The notes: generated by a model from the letters alone, not told the origin. DNA of 10,799 nt from Planctomycetota bacterium (GCA_030637065.1 DAOVVQ010000117.1:1-10799); one strand, 5' to 3'. Shown: positions 1 through 7,368, counted from the first letter of the stretch. Made by a program: numbers and translations.

Positions 1-475
1 CTACCGCAGTTATCGGGGCAGGCAGTGGCGTACCATCGTAACCATTGTGATAGAATATACAGTTAAGTACATTCACATTGCCTGCACTGGAGCGGATACC
101 GTAGTCGCCGTGGCGAATAGTCATATTCTCAATGGTAATATCGTGTCCGGCTGCGTCAATGGTGAAAACATTCCCCGCTCCGGTTTGGACTGTATCAGCT
201 TCAATGATGACCGTACCGTCTCCAGCATCTGTCAGGGTCAGTCCTTTGCCCGTGATTGTAAGTTGCTCGGTGTATGTTCCCATATGAATGGCGATCGTAT
301 CGCCAGGGTTAGCGTCGTCGATCGCCTGCTGGATGTTAGTATAGACACCGCCTGTGATTATGATGTCACCAGAACCAGGCGGAACCGGCGGCACCACCTC
401 CAGGGTGTCGGCCTGTACAAAACCGCTTGCGATAATGAAAACTGCCGCTACACAAATTGCTAAGTACTTTTTCAT
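1..475 (-). CDS. Secreted right-handed beta-helix (pectin-lyase-fold) protein, N-terminal part
   Basis: This reading frame is open from an ATG at 475 down to the left edge, so the gene is truncated by the window; 158 codons are visible. The start is supported by AGGGAGA at 481-487, five bases upstream. Residues 1-22 form a classic signal peptide: two lysines, a hydrophobic core, and a cleavage site after VQA. A proline/glycine linker follows. From about residue 43 the sequence has the pattern of parallel beta-helix proteins: NIQQAIDDANPGDTIAIHMG (47-66), then short strands TITGKGLTL, TVIIEA, ITIENMTI and NVNVLNCIFYHNG, each about one helical rung. The family includes polysaccharide lyases and surface adhesins, but no catalytic residues are visible here, so no substrate is assigned. 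The missing C-terminus may hold a sorting or anchoring signal. It is transcribed divergently from the leuS operon. Confidence 0.85.
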   Translation of the reverse strand, partial: MKKYLAICVAAVFIIASGFVQADTLEVVPPVPPGSGDIIITGGVYTNIQQAIDDANPGDTIAIHMGTYTEQLTITGKGLTLTDAGDGTVIIEADTVQTGAGNVFTIDAAGHDITIENMTIRHGDYGIRSSAGNVNVLNCIFYHNGYDGTPLPAPITAV

Positions 476-513
476 TGCTTTCTCCCTTCAAAAAAACAGT
501 GAACGTTATTTGT

Positions 514-532
514 CTGCGCAACGGAAGCGCAG
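514..532 (-). promoter_or_regulatory. Hairpin in the leader of the beta-helix gene
   Basis: The arms CTGCGC and GCGCAG (514-519 and 527-532) are perfect complements around a 7-base loop. In the transcript of the minus-strand gene the hairpin ends about 39 nt before the start codon and is followed by a T-rich run at 491-496. It may be a leader structure or weak attenuator. The stem is short and no function is shown. Confidence 0.35.
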
Positions 533-630
533 CACTCAGGCTTTTGGGGAAATACTTACAAGTCGTCCTCCCGTCTGCATCTGGCCTCTCTGCCTCCTGT
601 TCGGGTTCCTTCCCCCCCAGCATCTCATCA

Positions 631-659
631 AAAGTAAAGCGACCAATCAGGGATGTCAA
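631..659 (-). promoter_or_regulatory. Candidate sigma-70-type promoter for the beta-helix gene
   Basis: On the minus strand a perfect TTGACA (659-654) is followed by a 17-base spacer and a weak TACTTT (636-631). It would give a leader of about 150 nt before the ATG at 475. The -35 box and spacing fit well but the -10 box matches only 3 of 6, so this is a candidate only. Confidence 0.35.
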
Positions 660-919
660 GTATAATTTGTTGTAAATGGAAAATTTCCAAAAAATACGTA
701 GTTACCACAACAGGGAGATTACCTACAGGCCAACCGCTATTTTTTGGCCGGATGCATCATAAAACCAGCATATATAGTTACTTAACAAGAGTATAAGACA
801 AATAGTTACCCTTACTACAAAACTCACCCTTATAGCAGGCATTTAATCCTTTCCGCAGGTCCATACAGGCCGGGCGGGCCGGATTTGCCGGTACTGGCAC
901 CCCGTGTGTTTAATTTCTG
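660..919. other. Gene-free spacer between divergent transcripts
   Basis: I see no convincing gene in this AT-rich stretch. It holds the short inverted repeat TGGAAA-A-TTTCCA at 677-689 and a 6-bp hairpin GGCCAA/TTGGCC at 728-749. It also holds three copies of TAGTTAC at 699-705, 775-781 and 803-809. A GC-rich patch lies around 868-900. Any of these could be binding sites, but none matches an operator I recognise. Confidence 0.4.
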
Positions 920-948
920 TTGATTATTGCGTGGAAGTGGCGTATTAT
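920..948 (+). promoter_or_regulatory. Possible upstream promoter of the fmdB-leuS operon
   Basis: TTGATT (920-925), a 17-base spacer and TATTAT (943-948) match sigma-70 boxes at 4 of 6 and 5 of 6. It lies upstream of a better match at 977-1006 and could be a second start site for the same operon. Confidence 0.3.
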
Positions 949-976
949 TGGTGGCTTATGTGCATTTTTGGCTGTT

Positions 977-1006
977 TTGACGACCTATATAAAGGTAGCG
1001 TCTAAT
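977..1006 (+). promoter_or_regulatory. Likely promoter of the fmdB-leuS-kdsA operon
   Basis: TTGACG (977-982) and TCTAAT (1001-1006) each match the sigma-70 consensus at 5 of 6 with an 18-base spacer. Transcription would begin near 1013 and leave a leader of about 70 nt that contains the hairpin at 1026-1049. This is the best promoter-like sequence ahead of the first gene of the plus-strand operon. Confidence 0.5.
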
Positions 1007-1025
1007 AAAAGGTATAACAGCCTGG

Positions 1026-1049
1026 CAGAGTGGGCCTTGGCCCACGCTG
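1026..1049 (+). promoter_or_regulatory. Stable leader hairpin with CUUG tetraloop
   Basis: GTGGGC (1030-1035) and GCCCAC (1040-1045) pair perfectly around CTTG, a known stable tetraloop. After one A/G mismatch, CAG (1026-1028) pairs with CTG (1047-1049). It lies 36 nt upstream of the first start codon of the operon. No T-run follows, so it is not an intrinsic terminator as it stands. It could stabilise the mRNA end or bind a regulator. Confidence 0.45.
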
Positions 1050-1085
1050 AGAATCGACCCAATAAAGATATAACCGGAGCAAGTA

Positions 1086-1298
1086 ATGCCTTTACGCGAA
1101 TATAAATGTCAGGGCTGTGGCGAGGTAGCCGAATTCTTAGAGCGCACCAGCCGCAAAACCGCCCATGTATGCCCCAAATGCGGCAGCAAGGCGATGGACA
1201 AGCAGTTTTCGACCTTCGCCTCGGTCGTCAAAGAGAATTCCAGTGTTCCCGACCGCTGTCAGGGCTGTCCGAGCCAATGCCCGCATGCGTCCAATTGA
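1086..1298 (+). CDS. FmdB-family zinc-ribbon regulatory protein
   Basis: A 70-residue protein with the FmdB/CxxC_CxxC_SSSS zinc-ribbon layout: MPLREYKCQGCG at the N-terminus, then a second knuckle CPKCG. C8, C11, C29 and C32 are the expected zinc ligands. The family is named after a putative regulator of formamidase genes in Methylophilus, but the role of most members is unknown. Nucleic-acid or protein binding is an inference. A second cysteine cluster, CQGCPSQC (58-65), lies near the C-terminus; many family members have a variable tail there. The ATG is supported by GGAG at 1076-1079, six bases upstream. It is the first gene of the operon, 35 nt before leuS, a placement that may link its expression to translation genes. 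Confidence 0.8.
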   Translation: MPLREYKCQGCGEVAEFLERTSRKTAHVCPKCGSKAMDKQFSTFASVVKENSSVPDRCQGCPSQCPHASN

Positions 1299-1333
1299 TC
1301 GGCTGACAGGGCCATCCCAAGGATAAGAGAGAG

Positions 1334-3887
1334 ATGACTACAAAAAAAGGCAGCTACAAATTCACAGAGATCGAAAAGAAGTGGCAGGATTTCTGGGCGA
1401 CCAATAAGACATTCGCCGCCGTCGACTGCGACACCTCCAGGCCGAAGTATTACGTCCTGGACATGTTCCCCTACCCCAGCGGCCAGGGCCTACACGTCGG
1501 CCACCCGGAAGGCTACACCGCCAGCGACATCGTCTCGCGTTACAAACGCATGAAGGGCTTTAACGTCCTCCATCCGATGGGCTGGGACGCCTTCGGGCTG
1601 CCCGCTGAGCAGTATGCGGTCAAAACAGGCACCCACCCCGCACAAACAACGCAAAAGAACATCGACAATATGCGGCGGCAGATCAAGAGCCTCGGCTTTA
1701 GCTACGACTGGGACCGCCAGGTCGATACCACCGACGTCAGCTATTACAAATGGACGCAGTGGATATTCCTCAAGTTCTTCAACAGCTACTTCGACGAGGC
1801 CACGCAAAAGGCCAAACCCATCGAAGAACTCCCAATACCCGACGGCCTAAATGACAAAGACAGACGCGAATATATCGACGACCACCGCCTGGCATACGAA
1901 TCCGAGGCCCCGGTCAACTGGTGCCCGGAACTCGGAACCGTCCTGGCCAACGAAGAAGTAATAGGCGGCCTGAGCGAACGCGGCAGCCATCCGGTCATCA
2001 GAAGGCCAATGCGACAATGGATGCTCAGGATCACCAAATATTGCGAGCGGCTCCTGTCAGGACTCGGCGAGGTCGACTGGTCCGATTCCATAAAGAAGCT
2101 CCAACACGACTGGATCGGCAAGAGCATCGGAGCAGAGGTCGATTTCAAGGTCGACGGTCACGATGAGACCATCCGGGTTTTCACCACGCGACCCGATACG
2201 CTCTTCGGCGCGACATACATGGTAATGGCCCCCGAGCACCCGCTCGTCGATGTGATCACGACCGACGAACATAAGCAAGCTATCGCCGCATACCGCGAAG
2301 AAGCAGGACGCAAAAGCGACCTCGACCGAACCGACCTGGCAAAGGATAAATCCGGCCAGTTCACCGGAGCCTGCGCGATCAACCCCGTCAACAACGAAAA
2401 AATCCCCATCTGGATAAGCGACTACGTCCTGATAAGCTACGGCACAGGCGCCATAATGTCAGTCCCAGCCCATGACGAAAGAGACTTCGAGTTCGCAAAG
2501 AAATTCGACCTGCCGATCATACCGGTCGTTCGCCCGGACGATGCGGAATTAGCGTCAGCCGTCGAAACGAGCCAGGCCTGCTTCGTCGGCAATGGAACAG
2601 CCATGAACTCCGGCCAGTTCGACGGCCTGAGCACCGCCGACTTTAAGGAAAAGATCGCCGAGTGGCTCCAGGAAAGGAACCTTGGCGAAAAGGCTGTCAA
2701 TTATAAGCTCCGCGACTGGCTCTTTAGCCGCCAGCGTTATTGGGGCGAGCCGTTTCCGCTGATCCATACCGAAGAGGGGGTTATACCGCTCTCGGAAGAC
2801 GATCTGCCGCTGACCTTGCCCGAGGTCGAGGACTACAAACCCACCGGCACCGGTGAGCCGCCGCTTTCCAACTGCTCCGACTGGGTCAATATAACGCTGC
2901 CGGACGGCACAAAGGCCCGCCGCGAAACCAATACAATGCCTCAGTGGGCCGGCAGCTGCTGGTACTATCTGCGGTATCTCGACGCTCACAACAGCGAAAA
3001 ACCCTGCGACCCGGACAAGGAAAAATACTGGATGCCGGTCGATCTCTACATCGGCGGGGCCGAGCACGCGGTATTGCACCTGCTGTACTCGCGGTTCTGG
3101 CACAAGCTGCTCTACGACTTAGGCTATGTCAGCGGCAGCGAGCCGTTCAAAAAACTCATTAACCAGGGCATGATCCTCGGCGAGGACGGCCAGAAGATGA
3201 GCAAATCGCGAGGCAACGTCGTTAACCCCGACAAGGTCATCGATGACTACGGCGCCGACTCGATGCGGCTCTATGAGATGTTTATGGGCCCCTTAGAGGC
3301 GAGCAAACCGTGGAATATGCACGGAGTAGACGGCGTCCACCGCTTCCTGAGCAAGGCATGGCGAATGATCGTCGACGAAGAGACCGGCGAGATCGCCAAA
3401 GAGATCCAAAATGCCGAGCCCGGCGAAGAAACGCTGCGGCTGATACACCAGACCATAAAAAAAAGTCGAGGGCGATGTCGAGCAGTTCGGCTTCAACACC
3501 GCCATAAGCCAGATGATGATCTTTGTAAACCACCTAAGCAGGCAATCCGTCCGGCCCAAAGCCGTTATCGAGCAATTCCTGCTGGTCCTTGCACCCTTTG
3601 CCCCGCATATCGCCGAGGAATTGTGGAATCGCTTAGGCCATACCGAGAGCCTTGCCCAGCACCCGTGGCCAAAGTACGATAACGAGCTGACGAAGGAAAA
3701 AGAGATCGAATTGGCTGTGCAGGTCAAGGGCAAGATCAAGGCTCGGATCATAGTCTCCGCTGGCGCCACCGAAGAGGATATCCGGCAAAAGGCCCTGGCT
3801 AACGAAAAAGTCGCCGCTGCCATCGCCGGAAAAGAGGTCAGGAAGATAATCGTCGTTAAGAGCCGGCTGGTAAACATTATCGTTTAA
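1334..3887 (+). CDS. leuS: Leucyl-tRNA synthetase, interrupted by a +1 frameshift
   Basis: Leucyl-tRNA synthetase charges tRNA-Leu in the cytoplasm. The first 710 codons carry the class I signatures: HVGH (54-57, HIGH motif) and KMSKS (621-625). The CP1 editing domain shows TTRPDT (284-289) and HDERD (380-384). After K710, at an eight-A run (3457-3464), the frame shifts. Read straight on, the protein adds 72 unrelated residues and stops at 3682, 782 in all. Dropping one A continues as VEGDVEQFGF and restores the anticodon-binding domain (APFAPHIAEELW) and the C-terminal domain ending at 3887, giving 850 residues, close to the family norm of about 860. An extra segment at about 152-190 precedes the CP1 region. 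WCP (C197) keeps one cysteine but the other usual zinc ligands are absent, as I recall for Bacteroidetes-like enzymes. The start ATG has AAGGA/GAGAG upstream. Confidence 0.9.
3457..3464 (+). other. A8 homopolymer at the leuS frame break
   Basis: The frame needed upstream reads ATA AAA AAA AGT. The frame needed downstream starts GTC at 3465. The two are reconciled by seven rather than eight A residues. Homopolymers of this length are common sites of sequencing error and of polymerase slippage. A -1 ribosomal shift here would hit a stop at about 3505-3507, so classic -1 slippage does not rescue the protein; a +1 shift or loss of one A in the mRNA would. Confidence 0.85.
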
Positions 3888-3901
3888 TCGCAGGCCATTG
3901 G

Positions 3902-4441
3902 GTGAATACTGAAATCGAAACCAAGGTCAAGGTCGACTCGTTAGAGGCCACCGCTGCCCGGCTCGAAGGGCTCGGCGCCGTCTTTGTATGCGATCTCTCG
4001 CAGGCCGACGCCTATTTCGACGACGCCGATCGCACCCTGATCAAATCCGACCGGGGCCTCAGGCTAAGAAACGAAACCGCCGCAGGCAGCAAAAAGACCA
4101 TCCTTACTTATAAAGGCCCCCGCCAGGCGACCGAGCTTAAGGCAAGACGCGAGATCGAAGTCTCCATCGACGACGAAACCGCAATGACCCAGCTTCTGGA
4201 GGCCGTAGGATACGAAAAGATCATGGCATTCGAGAAAAAACGGGGCCTCTGGCGAATGGATGACTGTGAGATATGCCTCGATGAGTTGCCGCTATTAGGC
4301 ACTTTCGTCGAGATCGAAGGCCCTGACCAGACCGCTATAGCGGATGTAACAGGCAAGCTGGGACTGGACCAATTGCCGCACATCGACGAAAGCTACGCCG
4401 TAATGATGAAATCGAAACTCGCCGACCAGCAGACAGGATAA
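3902..4441 (+). CDS. CYTH-domain protein (class IV adenylate cyclase / triphosphatase-like)
   Basis: The 179-residue product covers one complete CYTH domain. It opens with the hallmark ExExK (E4, E6, K8). It continues with RGLRLR (51-56), YKGP (70-73), RRE (82-84), EKKR (111-114), CLDELP (125-130) and FVEIEG (135-140). These charged residues line the tunnel that binds triphosphate and metal ions. Members include CyaB class IV adenylate cyclases and inorganic or thiamine triphosphatases; sequence alone does not separate them, although the CLDELP-type motif is common in proteins annotated as CyaB. The start is a GTG, 14 nt after leuS, with no clear Shine-Dalgarno sequence, suggesting translational coupling. 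It ends 3 nt before the lipid kinase gene. Domain assignment is firm; activity is inferred. Confidence 0.85.
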   Translation: MNTEIETKVKVDSLEATAARLEGLGAVFVCDLSQADAYFDDADRTLIKSDRGLRLRNETAAGSKKTILTYKGPRQATELKARREIEVSIDDETAMTQLLEAVGYEKIMAFEKKRGLWRMDDCEICLDELPLLGTFVEIEGPDQTAIADVTGKLGLDQLPHIDESYAVMMKSKLADQQTG

Positions 4442-4444
4442 CAA

Positions 4445-5389
4445 ATGGAGCCGGAACACGGTTATATCGCTTTTATAATAAACCCCAAGTCCGGGGCCTC
4501 CAGCAGCAAGTGGCTGGTAAACGAGTTTAAGGACTATCTCAGCAACCGCAACTTCGCCGTCCAGGTAACTTTCACCAAGTCGCTGGACCATGCCAGAGAA
4601 TTAGCCAACGAGGCGGCGGTCGCATACGACTGCGCCCTTGTCGTCGCAGCCGGCGGAGACGGCACGATTCGCGAGATCGTCCACGGCCTCGAAGGAAGCG
4701 ACAAGCCACTGATAATCGTGCCCTGCGGGACCGAGAACCTGCTGGCCAGCGAATTGGGATTCGACGAAAAGGCCGAAACGCTCATCAAAGCCTTCGAGGG
4801 CAAATGCCTCCGCTCCCTCGATCTCGGCAGCGCAAACGGGCGAATCTTCACCTCCATCGCAGGTTTCGGCTTCGACGGCGACATCGTCAAACGCGTAAGC
4901 AATCTACGCTCCGGCCACATCAACCACCTGGACTATTTCTGGCCTATATGGCGAACATTCTGGGAGCACAAGTTCCCCGTCCTGAAAGTTAAGATCGACG
5001 GCGAGGACATATTCGAAGGTCACGCGATGGCCTTTGTCGGCAATATCTCCAGATACGCCATCGGCCTGCAGATCCTCCGCGATGCCGATTTCGGCGACGG
5101 CCTGCTCGACGTCTGCATCTACAAGTGCAAATCGCACCTTCACCTCGCCAAACACTCGGCGCTGACCGCCATCAAGCACCATGCCAACCGCTCCGACGTC
5201 ATCTATAAGCAGGGCAAGACCATCGAAATAAGCTCGACCTCCGGACCGGTCAACACCCAGATCGACGGCGACCCGGGCCCAGCCCTGCCAATGAAAATCC
5301 ACGTGATCCCGCAGGCGGTAAGGGTACTCGTGCCGCCAGACGCCAAACCAGCCGGTATCCGGGCAAGATTAATGAGAATATTGGGATAG
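4445..5389 (+). CDS. Diacylglycerol kinase family lipid kinase (DagK/YegS/BmrU-like)
   Basis: A 314-residue soluble protein with the DAGK catalytic fold. Visible motifs are INPKSGASS (12-20) and the nucleotide-binding GGDGT (70-74). PCGTENLLA (93-101) corresponds to the usual GTxN segment. FGFDGDIV (141-148) and IDGDPG near the C-terminus are also typical. Family members phosphorylate diacylglycerol, sphingoid bases or related lipids at the inner membrane face. The exact substrate is not predictable from these motifs. AGGAT at 4436-4440 serves as ribosome site and overlaps the end of the upstream gene, whose stop is 3 nt away. It sits 9 nt before kdsA, a context that fits envelope lipid metabolism. 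No transmembrane segment is apparent. Confidence 0.88.
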   Translation: MEPEHGYIAFIINPKSGASSSKWLVNEFKDYLSNRNFAVQVTFTKSLDHARELANEAAVAYDCALVVAAGGDGTIREIVHGLEGSDKPLIIVPCGTENLLASELGFDEKAETLIKAFEGKCLRSLDLGSANGRIFTSIAGFGFDGDIVKRVSNLRSGHINHLDYFWPIWRTFWEHKFPVLKVKIDGEDIFEGHAMAFVGNISRYAIGLQILRDADFGDGLLDVCIYKCKSHLHLAKHSALTAIKHHANRSDVIYKQGKTIEISSTSGPVNTQIDGDPGPALPMKIHVIPQAVRVLVPPDAKPAGIRARLMRILG

Positions 5390-5398
5390 GATAACACT

Positions 5399-6223
5399 AT
5401 GAGCGAATCGATATTCAAAATCGGCGATGTCCAAATCGGCCCCAACGCACCACTCTTCGCTATCGCCGGGCCCTGCGTCATCGAAAGCGCCCAGACATGC
5501 ATCGATATCGCCCGCAAACTGGTCGATATCAGCGCCGAGGTCGGGGTCAAGATCATATTCAAAGCCAGCTTCGACAAAGCCAACCGATCGAGCATCTCCA
5601 GCTTTCGCGGCCCCGGACTGGAACAGGGCCTGCAAATCCTCAGCGAAGTCCGCAGCGCAACCAACCTCGCCATCCTGACCGACGTCCACGAAGCATCGCA
5701 GGCCCCCCAGGTCGCCGAGGTCGCAGACTGCCTCCAGATACCCGCTTTTCTGTGCCGCCAGACCGATCTTCTGGTCGCCTGCGGCAGGACGGGCAAGCCG
5801 GTCAACGTCAAAAAAGGCCAATACGTTTCCCCAGCGGAGATGAGCAACGTCGTCGGAAAAGTCCGCTCCACCGGCAATGAGAAGATAATGCTCACCGAGC
5901 GAGGGACGTTTTTCGGCTATAACCGCCTCGTCAACGACTTAACCGCGATCCCAGCCATGAAAGAGTTAGGCTGCCCGGTCATCTTCGACGCCACCCACAG
6001 CACCCAACAGCCCGGCGGACTCGGCGACGCCTCTGCTGGCAGACCCGAAATGGCCCCCCTTCTCGCAAAGGCCGCTGTCGCCGCTGGGACGAATGGCCTG
6101 TTCCTGGAGGTCCACACCGACCCCAAAAACGCCAAATGCGACGCGGCCAGCATGATTCCGGTCGATTCGGTCCGGGACCTGCTCATTACCTGCAAAAAAA
6201 TATCCGAAATTGTCAGGTCATAA
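5399..6223 (+). CDS. kdsA: 3-deoxy-8-phosphooctulonate synthase (KDO-8-P synthase)
   Basis: KdsA condenses phosphoenolpyruvate with arabinose 5-phosphate to KDO-8-phosphate, the precursor of the Kdo sugar in LPS. The 274-residue product has the normal length and all family blocks: IAGPCVIES (22-30), FKASFDKANRSS (54-65), LTDVHE (93-98), CRQTDLL (119-125), KPVNVKKGQ (133-141), FDATHSTQQPGG (196-207) and EVHTDP (237-242). C26 replaces the asparagine of the E. coli-type enzyme. With H200, E237 and D248 it forms the metal site of the metal-dependent class, and CDAAS (247-251) instead of CDGP also fits that class. AGGAT at 5388-5392 precedes the ATG. Together with the neighbouring lipid kinase it indicates a Gram-negative outer membrane. 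Confidence 0.95.
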   Translation: MSESIFKIGDVQIGPNAPLFAIAGPCVIESAQTCIDIARKLVDISAEVGVKIIFKASFDKANRSSISSFRGPGLEQGLQILSEVRSATNLAILTDVHEASQAPQVAEVADCLQIPAFLCRQTDLLVACGRTGKPVNVKKGQYVSPAEMSNVVGKVRSTGNEKIMLTERGTFFGYNRLVNDLTAIPAMKELGCPVIFDATHSTQQPGGLGDASAGRPEMAPLLAKAAVAAGTNGLFLEVHTDPKNAKCDAASMIPVDSVRDLLITCKKISEIVRS

Positions 6224-6229
6224 CCCAAT

Positions 6230-7162
6230 ATGCCCCCACAGACAAAACATCTCTTCGGCCCCGTCCCATCACGAAGGCTCGGCCTGAGCCTCGGCGTCGA
6301 TATCGTCCCCCTGAAGACCTGCACCCAGAACTGCATGTACTGCCAATTAGGCGTCCACTGCCGCCAAACGCTCAATCGAAAACCCTACGTCAACATCGAT
6401 CTGGTCGTCTCAGAGCTAAAAAACGCCCTTAACGAAGGCTTAAAGGCCGATTACATCACCCTCAGCGGCTCGGGCGAACCAACGCTGAACTCACAATTAG
6501 CAGCACTAATCGACCAAATAAAGCAGTTTACCGATATCCCCGTAGCTATCCTGACCAACGGCACCCTCTTTAGCGACCCCGCCGTCCGGGCCGACTGCGC
6601 AAAAGCCGACGTCGTACTGCCCTCGCTCGACGCCGGCGACGACGAGACCTTCCAAAAGATCAACGCCCCGCACGAGGACATCGATTTCCCCGCATTTGTC
6701 GACGGCCTGTGCAGATTCCGCACCGAATTCACCGGACAGATCTGGCTGGAAGTGTTCTTTATCGAGGGACTAAATACCCAAGACAGCCAGATACGAAAGA
6801 TCAAACAAATAATCCAGCAGACCAAACCCGACAAAGTCCACCTCAATACCTCCGTCCGCCCCCCCGTCGACCCAGCCGCCCAAACCGTCAGCCAGGACCG
6901 GCTCACCGAGATCGCCACTGAATTAGGCCCGATCGCCGAAGTGATCGCCAACTTTGCAAAAACCGCCTCCACCGACCGCAGCACGGTCAGCCGCACCGAT
7001 GTGCTCGAGCTTCTAAAACGCAGACCCTGCTGCCTCGAGGATATCTGCTCTGGCCTTTCCGCCGCAAGCCGGGAAATTTCTTCCCTCCTGGCCGAGTTGG
7101 AAAAGGACAACAAAATCACCACCGAGACCATCGGCAACAAGATTTTCTTCAAGAAAAAATAA
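6230..7162 (+). CDS. Radical SAM protein (COG0731-like) with C-terminal winged-helix-like region
   Basis: The 310-residue product opens with GPVPSRRLGLSLGVDIVPLK and the radical SAM cluster motif CTQNCMYC (C31, C35, C38), which binds a 4Fe-4S cluster and S-adenosylmethionine. SGSGEPTLN (79-87) is the SAM-binding GGEP-like strand, and AILTNGTL follows at about residue 105. The start and cluster spacing resemble the COG0731 Fe-S oxidoreductases related to wybutosine synthesis enzymes, but the substrate of the bacterial members is not known to me. From about residue 245 the sequence (DVLELLKRRPCCLEDICSGL, then a basic end) looks like a winged-helix module, which would suit a nucleic-acid substrate. 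It begins 6 nt after kdsA with only a weak ribosome site and is the last gene of the operon. Confidence 0.82.
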   Translation: MPPQTKHLFGPVPSRRLGLSLGVDIVPLKTCTQNCMYCQLGVHCRQTLNRKPYVNIDLVVSELKNALNEGLKADYITLSGSGEPTLNSQLAALIDQIKQFTDIPVAILTNGTLFSDPAVRADCAKADVVLPSLDAGDDETFQKINAPHEDIDFPAFVDGLCRFRTEFTGQIWLEVFFIEGLNTQDSQIRKIKQIIQQTKPDKVHLNTSVRPPVDPAAQTVSQDRLTEIATELGPIAEVIANFAKTASTDRSTVSRTDVLELLKRRPCCLEDICSGLSAASREISSLLAELEKDNKITTETIGNKIFFKKK

Positions 7163-7271
7163 ATCTCCCGATAGCCCAACCGGCCCTGAGACCCTTAACC
7201 CGCACCTGCCCCCCTGCCCGCTTCCACGCCGGCCTTTTTATAGGACCTTGGCGACAAAATCAGCAAACCTG

Positions 7272-7368
7272 CGCATATTTCAAAAATTTCGCCGGATTCC
7301 GTTAATGACGTCTGGTTATCGGTCGATAAATCCACTTGCGACAACCCATTGAAAATATGCGTTTTTTT
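7272..7368 (+). terminator. Long nested inverted repeat followed by T7 (operon terminator or structured RNA)
   Basis: CGCATATTT (7272-7280) pairs with AAATATGCG (7353-7361), and the stem extends by C7281-G7351 across a one-base bulge; T7 follows at once (7362-7368). Inside, TCGC (7289-7292) can pair with GCGA (7338-7341) and GGATT (7294-7298) with AATCC (7329-7333). Alternatively TTATC/GATAA (7316-7329) forms a small hairpin. The stem-plus-T-run suits an intrinsic terminator for the operon ending at 7162, but the 70-base interior is large for that. A small RNA or leader element is the alternative. Confidence 0.4.

Noticed and set aside
366..659. 97-codon frame on the minus strand upstream of the beta-helix gene
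   Set aside because: Its TTG start coincides with the -35 box, it overlaps the signal-peptide-bearing gene in another frame, and its composition is not protein-like.
920..1105. 61-codon frame with a hydrophobic N-terminus upstream of fmdB
   Set aside because: It needs a TTG start without a ribosome site, overlaps the next start by 20 bases, and contains the best operon promoter and the leader hairpin. A small membrane protein cannot be fully excluded but is unlikely.
3310..3507. -1 programmed frameshift on the A8 run of leuS
   Set aside because: The -1 frame meets a stop near 3505-3507 and encodes no LeuRS-like sequence; only the +1 frame restores the protein.
3513..3887. Separate 124-residue protein starting at ATG 3513, as in a split two-subunit LeuRS
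   Set aside because: It has no ribosome site, and the homologous sequence continues upstream of that ATG to 3465 in the same frame. It is therefore the C-terminus of leuS, and the known natural split of LeuRS (Aquifex) lies elsewhere.
6451..7179. 242-codon minus-strand frame opposite the radical SAM gene
   Set aside because: It lies antisense to a gene with intact catalytic motifs, is Ser/Arg-rich and has no recognisable domain.
7222..7240. Intrinsic terminator at GCCGGCC-T5 after the radical SAM gene
   Set aside because: The only upstream partner is a 5-bp match about 45 bases away; the inverted repeat ending at 7361 with T7 is better.
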